Shown: positions 1-8,349 of the stretch, piece after piece
Numbering within the stretch: position 1 is the first letter of the stretch
How the letters are laid out: every line of letters starts with the position of its first letter
NCBI RefSeq assembly: GCF_900106045.1
Contig: NZ_LT629802.1
Location: 4,402,001 to 4,466,000, forward strand
DNA length: 64,000 nucleotides
Direction of reading: 5' to 3'
Origin: Pseudomonas mucidolens
Lineage (GTDB): Bacteria > Pseudomonadota > Gammaproteobacteria > Pseudomonadales > Pseudomonadaceae
The notes under the pieces: model-generated
Database searches by the model: none
Seen by the model: only the letters and a program-made list of their open reading frames with translations
Told to the model about the DNA's origin: nothing
Program-made: the position numbers and the translations under genes

Positions 1-597
1 ACCCCGGAAGGCTGGCTTGGCGGCCGCTTCAACGACACCTGGCTACCGGCGCCCTATTCTAGCGCCCTGCATTACCGCGAGGCCCTGCCGTTTCGCCTGT
101 CGCCCTTGTCCGGCGCGGCCCGCCCGGTGCGCTGCGCCAACATGCAGTTGATCGAACGCCCACAGGCCTATGTGCATCTGCCGACAGCATCGTTGCAGTT
201 GATTTACGACTTGCGCCTGGAAGTGCCGAAAGAAGCCAAGTCGTTGAGCCTGTTTCATGTGGATGAACGCCTGGAAGGCGACCAACTGGTGGCACGCCTG
301 GACCGCCAACGCCCGGACCTGTACCTGATGCCCCTCAAAGACGGCCAGCCTTGCGCCGAGCTGTATACGCTGAAGAAGGATCAACTGATACCGGCCAGCA
401 CCCGAGGATTGTTCCTGGCGGAGAGCTTCGCCCTGCAGGAAGGCTGGCTGGTGCGCGATGAACGGATCAGATGGAAGGACTGGCTGAGACAGCAGGGCTT
501 GAGCGCGCCGGAGAAGGAATCGAAATTGAAACGACTGACCGGCAAGGCGCAACAGATTTTGCGCAAGATAGTGCCGAAGAAAAAAGCGAGTCGCTAA
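1..597 (+). CDS. Conserved protein of unknown function, C-terminal part
   Basis: The reading frame is open from the first base, so the start lies outside the window; 198 codons are visible and end with TAA. I do not recognise the family. The visible part has no transmembrane segment and no obvious catalytic motif. It is mixed alpha/beta in character and ends in a strongly basic tail (KKKASR). It converges on hldE with 38 bases between the two stop codons, and a hairpin fills that gap. A link to LPS or envelope functions is suggested only by position. Confidence 0.6.
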   Translation, partial: TPEGWLGGRFNDTWLPAPYSSALHYREALPFRLSPLSGAARPVRCANMQLIERPQAYVHLPTASLQLIYDLRLEVPKEAKSLSLFHVDERLEGDQLVARLDRQRPDLYLMPLKDGQPCAELYTLKKDQLIPASTRGLFLAESFALQEGWLVRDERIRWKDWLRQQGLSAPEKESKLKRLTGKAQQILRKIVPKKKASR

Positions 598-601
598 GAC
601 C

Positions 602-629
602 TGCGGGAGCGAGCCAGCTCGTTCCCGCA
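602..629. terminator. Hairpin between convergent genes
   Basis: A 13-bp stem (602-614 with 617-629) has one G-T wobble and a 2-base loop. It lies between the stop codon of the left-edge gene and that of hldE. No strong T-run follows on either strand, so it may be a weak shared terminator or a single REP-like palindrome. Confidence 0.45.
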
Positions 630-635
630 TGCCCT

Positions 636-2057
636 TCAACGATTGCGGATTTTTTCCACAATCGCCGTGGTCGAGCTGTTTTCCACCAACCCCAACACTT
701 TGACCTTGCCACCGTAGGCGCTGACGATATTGCCGCCGACGACTTGGTCGACCGAGTAATCCCCGCCCTTGACCAGCACGTCCGGCTTGACGTGCGCCAG
801 CAGGTTTTCCGGGGTCGCTTCGGCAAAACTGATCACCCAGTCCACCGCCCCCAGACCCGCCAGGACCGCCATACGTCGGTCGACACTGTTGATCGGGCGA
901 CCCGGCCCTTTCAGGCGACTGACCGACGCATCGTCATTGACCGCAACGATCAAGCGATCACCCTGGGCGCGCGCCTGCTCAAGGTAGGTCACGTGTCCCG
1001 CGTGCAGGATGTCGAAACAGCCATTGGTGAAGACAATGCTCTCGTTGTGCGCGCGTGCATCATCAATCGCCAGCAGCAGTTGCTCAAGGCTCAATACACC
1101 GCGCTCCGAACCTTCTTCACGCTGGATCGCCCGACGCAGTTCAGGGGCGCTGATGGCGGCCGTACCCAGCTTGCCGACCACGATGCCCGCCGCCAGATTG
1201 GCCAGGGCCACGGCGTGGGGCAACTCCTCGCCAGCCGCGATAGCGGCGGCCAGGGTGGAAATCACCGTGTCGCCGGCACCGGTGACGTCGAACACTTCAC
1301 GTGCCCGCGCCGGCAAGTGCATGGCCGGATGATCAGGACGCAACAAGGTCATGCCGTGCTCGCCGCGGGTCACCAGCAGCGCACCGAGGTCGAGGTCTGC
1401 CATGAGACTCGCGCCCTTGGTCACCAGATCGTGCTCATCGGCGCAACCACCGACGATGGCTTCAAACTCACTGAGATTAGGCGTAATCAGGCTGGCCCCC
1501 CGATAGATCGAGAAGTCCTTGCCCTTGGGATCGGCCAGCACCGGAATGCCGCGGGCCTTGGCGGCCTGGATCAGCATCTGGTGATTTTTCAGCGCGCCTT
1601 TACCGTAGTCGGACAGGACCAGCACCTTGATGCCTTCCAGCAACTCATCGACCTGTTGGCTGAGGGCCAGGGCGTCAGTGGCGGAGGGTTCTTCAAAGTC
1701 GATACGCAGCAATTGCTGGTGACGACTCATGACTCGCAGCTTGACGGTGGTCGGTTGATGGGCAATGCGCTGGAACAATGCACGCACGCCGGCACCATGC
1801 AGGCTGTTGGCCAGACTGTCGGCGGCTTCATCGTCACCGGTCACCCCCACCAGGGAGGCAGGGGCGCCGAGGGCGGCAATATTGAGGGCAACGTTGGCAG
1901 CGCCGCCTGGACGGTCTTCGATTTGCTCGACCTTGACTACCGGTACCGGTGCCTCAGGGGAAATCCGTGAGGTACCGCCATGCCAGTAACGGTCGAGCAT
2001 GACATCGCCGACCACCAAGACAGGGGCTTGATCGAATCGCGGCATGGACAACTTCAT
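636..2057 (-). CDS. hldE: Bifunctional heptose-7-phosphate kinase / heptose-1-phosphate adenylyltransferase HldE
   Basis: This enzyme makes ADP-heptose for the LPS inner core. The N-terminal ribokinase-like domain (about residues 1-320) starts with VLVVGDVMLDRYWHG and contains the GAGDT anion-hole motif. The C-terminal nucleotidyltransferase domain (about 340-474) opens with FTNGCFDILHAGH, including the HxGH nucleotide-binding signature. At 473 residues it has the normal full length. An upstream TTG would add six residues, but the ATG at 2057 gives the conserved MKLSMPRF N-terminus. The gene runs in the same direction as msbA, with 289 bases between them. Both functions feed LPS assembly. Confidence 0.96.
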   Translation of the reverse strand: MKLSMPRFDQAPVLVVGDVMLDRYWHGGTSRISPEAPVPVVKVEQIEDRPGGAANVALNIAALGAPASLVGVTGDDEAADSLANSLHGAGVRALFQRIAHQPTTVKLRVMSRHQQLLRIDFEEPSATDALALSQQVDELLEGIKVLVLSDYGKGALKNHQMLIQAAKARGIPVLADPKGKDFSIYRGASLITPNLSEFEAIVGGCADEHDLVTKGASLMADLDLGALLVTRGEHGMTLLRPDHPAMHLPARAREVFDVTGAGDTVISTLAAAIAAGEELPHAVALANLAAGIVVGKLGTAAISAPELRRAIQREEGSERGVLSLEQLLLAIDDARAHNESIVFTNGCFDILHAGHVTYLEQARAQGDRLIVAVNDDASVSRLKGPGRPINSVDRRMAVLAGLGAVDWVISFAEATPENLLAHVKPDVLVKGGDYSVDQVVGGNIVSAYGGKVKVLGLVENSSTTAIVEKIRNR

Positions 2058-2237
2058 GGAGCAACCCACATACAAAATGAACAGGGGCGCGATATTAGCA
2101 CAGGGTTGTCAAAGGCTTGTCGGGGTGTAGGAGAAGATGTTTCAGCGGGCACATACGTGAGAATCGTGACCACCCAATCGAGATCTTGAGCGTGATCGCT
2201 CGTAGATACAGGCTTGGAGCGCTTGGAGCATCGTTAA

Positions 2238-2284
2238 CCCGTAGCAGCTGTCGAGCCTTGGCGAGGCTCGACAGCTGCTACGGG
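2238..2284. repeat. REP-like palindrome between msbA and hldE
   Basis: A perfect 20-bp inverted repeat (2238-2257 with 2265-2284) encloses the 7-base loop ttggcga. The arm contains gtagcagctgtcgagcc, a sequence seen in intergenic palindromes of pseudomonads. No T-run follows, so it is better called a REP-type element than an intrinsic terminator. It lies about 60 bases downstream of the msbA stop, in a 289-base gap where I see no other gene. Confidence 0.7.
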
Positions 2285-2346
2285 ACACGCAATTTGCGCT
2301 TGCTGGGCGAGTTCCACGACGGTATCCACGCCCTGCGCTCGAGCCG

Positions 2347-4152
2347 TCAGGTGATGTTAGCCGTCACCGGCGCGTCCAGGCCCATGGCATGCAATCGCGC
2401 GTAGTAGCCGTTCAGCGCCAACAATTGGCCGTGGGTGCCCCGCTCGACAATCTGACCATCATCCATCACCAGAATCAGGTCGGCCTTTTCAATGGTCGAC
2501 AGGCGATGAGCAATCACCAACGTGGTTCGACCTTGCATGACCTTGTCCAAGGCCGCCTGGATATGGCGCTCGGACTCGGTGTCGAGGGCCGAGGTCGCTT
2601 CGTCGAGAATCAACACCGGCGCATTCTTGAGCAAGGCCCGGGCGATTGCCAGGCGCTGGCGTTGGCCACCCGACAGCAACACACCGTTTTCACCGACCTG
2701 GGTATCAAACCCCTTGGGCAACTGGTCGATAAAGTCCTTGGCATAAGCATCCGCGGCAGCCGCTTCAACAGCTTCCCGAGGCGCGCCGGCCAGATCACCG
2801 TAGGCAATGTTGTTGGTCACGGTGTCGCTGAACAACGTCACATGCTGGGTCACCTGGGCGATGTGCTGGCGCAGGTTCAGCAGGCGATATTCTTCGATTT
2901 CCACGCCATCGAGCAGGATCTCGCCACTTTCATGATGGTAGAAGCGCGGAATCAACCCCGCCAGGGTCGACTTGCCGCTGCCCGAGCGCCCGACCAGGGC
3001 AACCATCTGCCCCGGCTCGGCGACAAAACTGATGTCCTTGAGGACATGGCGATCGGTGCCCGGATACGTGAAGTTCAGGTTGCGCACTTCCAGACGGCCA
3101 TTCACCGCATCGCGCTCGACAGTGCCACGGTCGACTTCCACTTCTTCGTCCAACTGCTCGAAAATGCTCTCGGCACCGGCCACGCCTTTCTGGATGGTCG
3201 AACTGACTTCCGACAACTGCCGGATCGGCTTCGGCAACAGGCCAGCCAGGGTGATGTAGGCCACCATGTCACCGGCAGACGCATCGCCACGCAGATACAG
3301 CACCAGGAACATCAGCACCGCCATGGCGGTGTAGATCACCAACTGCAGCGCCGGCGTATAGATCGCCCCGGTGCGGGTCATGCGCAGTTGCTTGTTGGTA
3401 TTGCTCAGGCTGGCCTTGAGGAAACGCTTCTGCTCGTAGACCTCGCCACCAAAGCTGCGTACCACGCGATAACCCTGGATAGTCTCCGAGGCCACGTGGG
3501 TAACGTCGCCCATGGCTACCTGGATTTTCTTGCTCTGTTTGCGGAATTTCTTGCTCGCCGTGCTGACCATCACTGCAATCAGCGGCAGGATAGCGATCAT
3601 CACCAACGTCAGGCGCCAGTTCATGTACAACAGCGAGGCAAACAGGAAGATCACCGTCATGCCTTCGCGAATCACCACCTTGATCGCATCGGTTGCCGCC
3701 CCCGTGACCATGGTCACGTTGAAGGTAATGCGCGAGATCAGATGCCCGGAGTTGTGATTGTCGAAATAGCGATTGGGCAGGGTCAACAGATTGTTGAACA
3801 ACTGCACCCGCAAGTCGTGGACCAGGCCCAGGGAGACCTTGGCCAACAGGTAGTTACCCAGGAATGAACCCAGACCTTGCCAGGCGGCGATCAGGATGAT
3901 CAGCAGCGGCACAGCCTGCAGCAGCTGCAGGTCGCGCAGGTACGGCACGGTGGGGAACAACACCGCTTCAGGATTGGACAGGCCGTCGACAAAGTACTTG
4001 AGGATGTACCCCAGCATCGGCTGGGTCGAGGCGAAAATCAGAAAGCCGAGGATACTCAGTGCGAACAAGCCGGCATAAGGCTTAACGTAACTGAGCAGAC
4101 GGAAGTATATTTTCAAGCTCGAAGGGCTTGCGCTCGGACTGGAGTCGGTCAT
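2347..4152 (-). CDS. msbA: Lipid A-core flippase MsbA (ABC exporter)
   Basis: MsbA is a homodimeric half-transporter that flips lipid A-core across the inner membrane using ATP. The 601 residues match the usual length. An N-terminal six-helix transmembrane domain covers about residues 15-330. The C-terminal ATPase has Walker A GRSGSGKS at about 388-395, the signature LSGGQRQR near 491, Walker B VLILDEATSALD near 513 and the H-loop histidine in VIAHRLST. The ATG at 4152 gives the expected soluble N-terminal tail. It lies between hldE and the divergent ligase-kinase gene, as expected in this LPS locus. Confidence 0.95.
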   Translation of the reverse strand: MTDSSPSASPSSLKIYFRLLSYVKPYAGLFALSILGFLIFASTQPMLGYILKYFVDGLSNPEAVLFPTVPYLRDLQLLQAVPLLIILIAAWQGLGSFLGNYLLAKVSLGLVHDLRVQLFNNLLTLPNRYFDNHNSGHLISRITFNVTMVTGAATDAIKVVIREGMTVIFLFASLLYMNWRLTLVMIAILPLIAVMVSTASKKFRKQSKKIQVAMGDVTHVASETIQGYRVVRSFGGEVYEQKRFLKASLSNTNKQLRMTRTGAIYTPALQLVIYTAMAVLMFLVLYLRGDASAGDMVAYITLAGLLPKPIRQLSEVSSTIQKGVAGAESIFEQLDEEVEVDRGTVERDAVNGRLEVRNLNFTYPGTDRHVLKDISFVAEPGQMVALVGRSGSGKSTLAGLIPRFYHHESGEILLDGVEIEEYRLLNLRQHIAQVTQHVTLFSDTVTNNIAYGDLAGAPREAVEAAAADAYAKDFIDQLPKGFDTQVGENGVLLSGGQRQRLAIARALLKNAPVLILDEATSALDTESERHIQAALDKVMQGRTTLVIAHRLSTIEKADLILVMDDGQIVERGTHGQLLALNGYYARLHAMGLDAPVTANIT

Positions 4153-4314
4153 ATCACGCGGCGGTTTTGAAAAAGGAGGCTGACTTTAGCACAGCTTCTC
4201 TGTTGTACTTGCACCCGACATCCGCTGTGGGCGGTATGGCCTCGACATGAGATACTATTTAGCCACCACCTTAAGAGGGTCGGCTTTCTTTCTATTCTGG
4301 AATGGCTTTTCTGT

Positions 4315-6171
4315 ATGCACTCCAAGCGCCTCACCTATGGCTCGAATCGCGTATTTGACTTCTTGTGCCTGTGGATTTTGCCTATTGGCTTGATCCTCCT
4401 CTTGAGTGCCCTGTTCTTTGTCAGCAATCGAAACATCCTGCACAAGTTCTACTACGGCCTGTTCAGCATCCCCACCTTGTTCTTGCTGTGCCTGCGCCCG
4501 ACCGAGCTCAAGCAGGTTTTCCGTGAACCCCTGGCGATAGCCTTCACGCTGTTTTCGGTGTGGGCACTGTTCAGCCTGTTCTGGAGCCCGGAGCAACATC
4601 CGGACATCGACCTGTTCAAGCGGCCGCTGCACACCTTTATGTTGTTCGCCGGGTGTGGCTTGTTGCTGCATTACCGCAATGAGCTGTTTAAACCGATCTT
4701 CTTCAGTGCGGCGCTGATCGCGTTGATTGTCAGTGCACTCAATCTGATAGCGTTCATGCAGGGTTTCAGGCCCGGTATGCGCATGATCGGCGGTCATGGC
4801 GCCCTGGACAACCCGTTGCTCAGCTCGCACCTGTTTGGTTTTTTCAGTGTCTACTGGCTGTATATATGCGCCACCAGTAAACGCTTGCAAGTGCTGTGGC
4901 TCGCCGGCCCGGCGCTGGCAATCATGGTTGCAGCGGTATTGGCTACCGGTTCCAGAACGCCGTTGGTGGCCCTGGTGCTGGCCGTGCTCTGGCTCAGCTT
5001 TGTCACTCGTAATCGGCGATCGGCCCTGATGATTGGCGGACTCGTGCTAAGCACCCTGACCATCGCGCTGTTCTTCCCCGAACAAATCACCCAGCGCGGC
5101 TCTTCTTTCCGTTTTGAGCTGTGGGCCATGACACTGCAGCGGATCGCGGAACATCCCTGGATCGGTCACAGCTTTGATTCCGAGCTGTACCTGAAGCTCG
5201 CTTATGGTAAAGAGCTGCGCGAACCCCACAGTTTCGCCCTTGGGGTGATCTATTACGTCGGCATCATCGGCTTCATTCCGTGGATTTTCATGCTCGGCTG
5301 GGCCCTCTATACAAGCGTCAAGCAGCGCGCCCAACCCCTGTTCATCCTGGCGTCGAGCCTGCTGGCCTATGGCATCGGTGCGGGCCTGACCGAAGGTGGC
5401 GGCATTCTTTCGCGGCCCAAGGAACACTGGTTCTTGCTATGGATCCCCTTGGCGCTGGTCGCCGGCCTGAACATCGCCCAACGTCGTCGCAGCTTGTTAC
5501 GCATGCCGGTGCAATCCCTCAAGCCCGAGGTTTTCGAGCAGCTGTGCAGCAACGCCCATGTGATTGAAGCCGATGGCCTGGGCCCAAAAGTCCTGCGCCT
5601 GGAAGATGGCAGTTTTCTGAAGATTTTCCGCCCACGGCGCTGGTACACCTCCGGCAGCTTCAATCCGTATTCCGAACGTTTTGCCAGCAATAGCGAGCGA
5701 TTGCAGACGTTGGGGATTCCCAGCCCGGAGATCCTCGACCTGTATCGCCTGAAAGACGGCAGCAGCGTTGTCACTTATCAGCCGCTGCCGGGCCTGACTT
5801 TGCGCCAGGCCTTGCAAAGCCTGGACAGCAGCCTGCGCGAATCGCTGATCGAGCGTTTCGGTCGGTTCATGGCACAACTGCACGAACGCGGCGTGTACTT
5901 CCGCTCCCTGCACCTGGGCAACGTGCTGTTGATGGACGACGGCGAGTTCGGCCTGATTGACCTGGCCGACATGCGTATCCTGCCGTCCGCCCTGAGCAAT
6001 AGCCTGCGCCAACGCAACCTGCGGCACATGCAGCGCTACCCGCAAGACCGCAGTTGGTTGTTCGAAGCGCATTTCGAGCAACTGGCCAAGGGCTACGCGT
6101 CGGTCGCCAGCCCCCGCGCCACGGCGAAGATCCGTGAACAGGTGCTGACCTTCGCACGGGCGGCCACCTGA
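4315..6171 (+). CDS. O-antigen ligase/polymerase-like membrane protein fused to a kinase-like domain
   Basis: Residues 1 to about 395 form a polytopic membrane domain of the WaaL/Wzy_C type. It has many hydrophobic helices and a large loop containing HPWIGHSF and EPHSF, with His305 at the position usually implicated in ligation. From about residue 405 a soluble kinase-fold domain follows, resembling the LPS-core kinase family. Its catalytic loop reads YFRSLHLGN, with Ser531 where Asp is normal; Asn536 and the DFG-equivalent Asp549 (LIDLAD) are present. In P. aeruginosa I remember waaL and the neighbouring kinase as separate genes, so this looks like a fusion. Transfer of O-antigen to core is the likely membrane-domain role; the role of the second domain is unknown. 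Confidence 0.8.
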   Translation: MHSKRLTYGSNRVFDFLCLWILPIGLILLLSALFFVSNRNILHKFYYGLFSIPTLFLLCLRPTELKQVFREPLAIAFTLFSVWALFSLFWSPEQHPDIDLFKRPLHTFMLFAGCGLLLHYRNELFKPIFFSAALIALIVSALNLIAFMQGFRPGMRMIGGHGALDNPLLSSHLFGFFSVYWLYICATSKRLQVLWLAGPALAIMVAAVLATGSRTPLVALVLAVLWLSFVTRNRRSALMIGGLVLSTLTIALFFPEQITQRGSSFRFELWAMTLQRIAEHPWIGHSFDSELYLKLAYGKELREPHSFALGVIYYVGIIGFIPWIFMLGWALYTSVKQRAQPLFILASSLLAYGIGAGLTEGGGILSRPKEHWFLLWIPLALVAGLNIAQRRRSLLRMPVQSLKPEVFEQLCSNAHVIEADGLGPKVLRLEDGSFLKIFRPRRWYTSGSFNPYSERFASNSERLQTLGIPSPEILDLYRLKDGSSVVTYQPLPGLTLRQALQSLDSSLRESLIERFGRFMAQLHERGVYFRSLHLGNVLLMDDGEFGLIDLADMRILPSALSNSLRQRNLRHMQRYPQDRSWLFEAHFEQLAKGYASVASPRATAKIREQVLTFARAAT

Positions 6172-6173
6172 TA

Positions 6174-6210
6174 AAAAAGGCGACTATCACTGCGTGACAG
6201 TCGCCTTTTT
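6174..6210. terminator. Bidirectional intrinsic terminator
   Basis: A 12-bp stem (6174-6185 with 6199-6210), extended by a further 4 bp inside, begins with an A-run and ends with a T-run. It can therefore act on both strands. It starts 2 bases after the ligase-kinase stop codon and 24 bases before the stop of the convergent glycosyltransferase. Confidence 0.85.
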
Positions 6211-6234
6211 CACTACGCCCCCAAGCCTGCGCAC

Positions 6235-7116
6235 TCAGCTTCTGAGCGGCGCCAGGTATAAGCGCTGCAACCCGCGCAAGGTCTTGCGCCCCCAGAACTT
6301 CAACGGGATCTGCTTGAGGATCTCCCGCGCCAGCCCCCGGTCGCGGTCGGCGGTCTTGAGGAACATCGAGTTGAGGAAGTTGTAGCGCACCGCGTCATAG
6401 GACGGATGATCGCTGAACAGCGCATACGTCTTGAGGATGTTCTGGATCATGTAGCGATGGTTTTTGTACGTGTTGGTCGCGTGCTGGCGATAGCGCGCCA
6501 TCACCACATTCAACACATCGATGGTGTAGCCGGCGTGGGTGATCTTCAGTTCGATCAGCAGGTCTTCCAGCGGGATCTGCGGGTCGAAGCCGCCGACTTC
6601 CTCCAACGTCTCACGGCGGATCATCAGGGTCGGCGCTGGCGGAAACGGCTTGCGGTCCAGGAACAGGTCATCAAAATCCAGACTGCGGAACGGCAGGTCG
6701 CGACGCTGTTTTTTTTCTGGATAAGGCTGGCCGTCACCATCGATCAGCTCGATGTTGCCGGCGCAGATACCGACCTTCGGCTTGTTTTCCATATAGGCGA
6801 CCTGAGTCGCAATGCGCTCGGGCAGCATGATGTCGTCGGAACCGAAGGGCGCGATCAAACTGCCCTTGGCCCGGGCAATCGCCCCGTTAAGGGTGTTGGT
6901 CAGGCCCTGATTCTGCTGCACCTGGAAATCAAAAGCATGCTCGGCCTGCAAACGCTGGATGCGCTCGACGCTGTCGTCCTTGGAGCCATCATCGATCACC
7001 AGCAGCTCGATGTTCGGGTACGTTTGCTCCAGCACACTGAGGATGCTTTGCTCGATATACGGGCCATGGTTATAGGACGCGATGATCACCGTGACCAGCG
7101 GTTGTGGCTGACTCAT
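6235..7116 (-). CDS. wapR: Family 2 glycosyltransferase, WapR-like
   Basis: A 293-residue GT-A glycosyltransferase with the GT2 N-terminus VTVIIASYNHGPYIEQS, the nucleotide-binding LLVIDDGSKDDS and the metal-binding GSDD (about residues 92-95). It has no membrane helices, so it should act at the cytoplasmic face. Its position next to the ssg-like gene matches wapR of P. aeruginosa, an alpha-1,3-rhamnosyltransferase that makes the core glycoform accepting O-antigen. The donor sugar here is inferred from that, not seen. The ATG at 7116 overlaps the stop of the upstream gene by 4 bases, implying translational coupling. Confidence 0.78.
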   Translation of the reverse strand: MSQPQPLVTVIIASYNHGPYIEQSILSVLEQTYPNIELLVIDDGSKDDSVERIQRLQAEHAFDFQVQQNQGLTNTLNGAIARAKGSLIAPFGSDDIMLPERIATQVAYMENKPKVGICAGNIELIDGDGQPYPEKKQRRDLPFRSLDFDDLFLDRKPFPPAPTLMIRRETLEEVGGFDPQIPLEDLLIELKITHAGYTIDVLNVVMARYRQHATNTYKNHRYMIQNILKTYALFSDHPSYDAVRYNFLNSMFLKTADRDRGLAREILKQIPLKFWGRKTLRGLQRLYLAPLRS

Positions 7117-8261
7117 GCTCTACCTACTTCGCGCAGACCGGTTTCAATCAGGTCCAGGTACTTTTTCCGAAACTCGTCCAGGGTGTGGTTTTCTTCCAGA
7201 TAGCGGAACACTTGCTCGCCCTTGGCTCGCAATTGCTCGTCGCTCATGCCCAGATAAGTGTCCAGGGCCGCCGCCAGTTGCTCGACATTGCCCGGATCAT
7301 GGGACAGACCGCCAGCCCCCTCCACCAACGGCAACATGGCCGGGCCGTTGGATGCGATTACCGGCAAATGCCCGCTCATGCCTTCCAGCAGCGCCAGACC
7401 CAGGCCTTCGAACAGCGAAGGCATGGTCCAGATATCGAAGCCGCGTACATACTGCATGCCGTCTTCACGAAAACCCAGCAGGTGCGCGCGACCGGTCAGG
7501 CCGAGGCGCTCGATGTCGGCACGCAGGTCAGCCTCGGCACGGCCGGACCCGATGATACCCACCTGGGCTTCGGGGTATTTGTCCTTGAGGGTGGCAAAGG
7601 CTTGCAGCAAATGCGTATGCCCCTTGATCGGTACCAGACGCCCCAGCGCCCCAATCATCCGCGCATCCAGCGGCAGGCCCAGCGCCTGGCGTGCTTCATC
7701 GCGCGGCAACTGCAACGCTTCGGCCTGCGGGATGTCGATCGCGTTGGTGACGTAGGTGGTGTTGTCACGGGTGAATCCGCAATTGAGGTCCACCAGGTAG
7801 TCCTTGACCGCCTCCGAGACCCCGACAAACCGCCACGCCGGGCTGACCCAGCGCTGGGTCTGACGCCGGCGATAGCCACGGGCGTACTCGCCAAAACCAT
7901 GGGAGATGCCCACGCACAGCGGGATCTTCAGCCAGCGGTTAAGGGACAGCAGCATGTTCACCGACTTGAAGCGGTTACAGATGACCACATCGAATTTCTG
8001 CTCGCGGCAATACTTGTAGATCTGCCACATCGCGCCAAAACGGATGCCCTTGAGCGACTTCTCCGGCAGCTCGAAATAGTGCGAGTGTTCAGCCACGCTC
8101 AACGGCTGGCCAGGCAGCGGACGGCCACTGAGGAAGCCCGATGTCACCTCGAAACGCTCCACCGGCAACGATTTGACGATCTGCTCGCCCAAGTCGGCGA
8201 AGTCGTGTTTCTTGACGTTGTAGTCCGGCTGTAACTGCAAAACCTTGAACCGCGGCTTCAT
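7113..8261 (-). CDS. ssg: Family 4 glycosyltransferase, Ssg-like
   Basis: A 382-residue GT-B glycosyltransferase of the GT4 family. The C-terminal donor-binding region contains GALGRLVPIKGH and the E-x7-E type segment MPSLFEGLGLALLEG. I chose the ATG at 8261, which follows a GGAG ribosome site and gives the N-terminus MKPRFKVLQLQPDY; upstream in-frame codons add a segment with no family resemblance. It is coupled to the downstream GT2 gene by an ATGA overlap. It matches ssg (PA5001), needed for outer core/O-antigen surface sugars and linked to phage sensitivity and surface properties in pseudomonads. Confidence 0.82.
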   Translation of the reverse strand: MKPRFKVLQLQPDYNVKKHDFADLGEQIVKSLPVERFEVTSGFLSGRPLPGQPLSVAEHSHYFELPEKSLKGIRFGAMWQIYKYCREQKFDVVICNRFKSVNMLLSLNRWLKIPLCVGISHGFGEYARGYRRRQTQRWVSPAWRFVGVSEAVKDYLVDLNCGFTRDNTTYVTNAIDIPQAEALQLPRDEARQALGLPLDARMIGALGRLVPIKGHTHLLQAFATLKDKYPEAQVGIIGSGRAEADLRADIERLGLTGRAHLLGFREDGMQYVRGFDIWTMPSLFEGLGLALLEGMSGHLPVIASNGPAMLPLVEGAGGLSHDPGNVEQLAAALDTYLGMSDEQLRAKGEQVFRYLEENHTLDEFRKKYLDLIETGLREVGRA

Positions 8262-8349
8262 AACTCTCCATGCTGCAATCGGGCTGCGGGCACGCGGCCC
8301 GGCGAAAAAGGGGTCGGCGAGCACCGCGGCACTCGCCCTCGAAAAGGTC

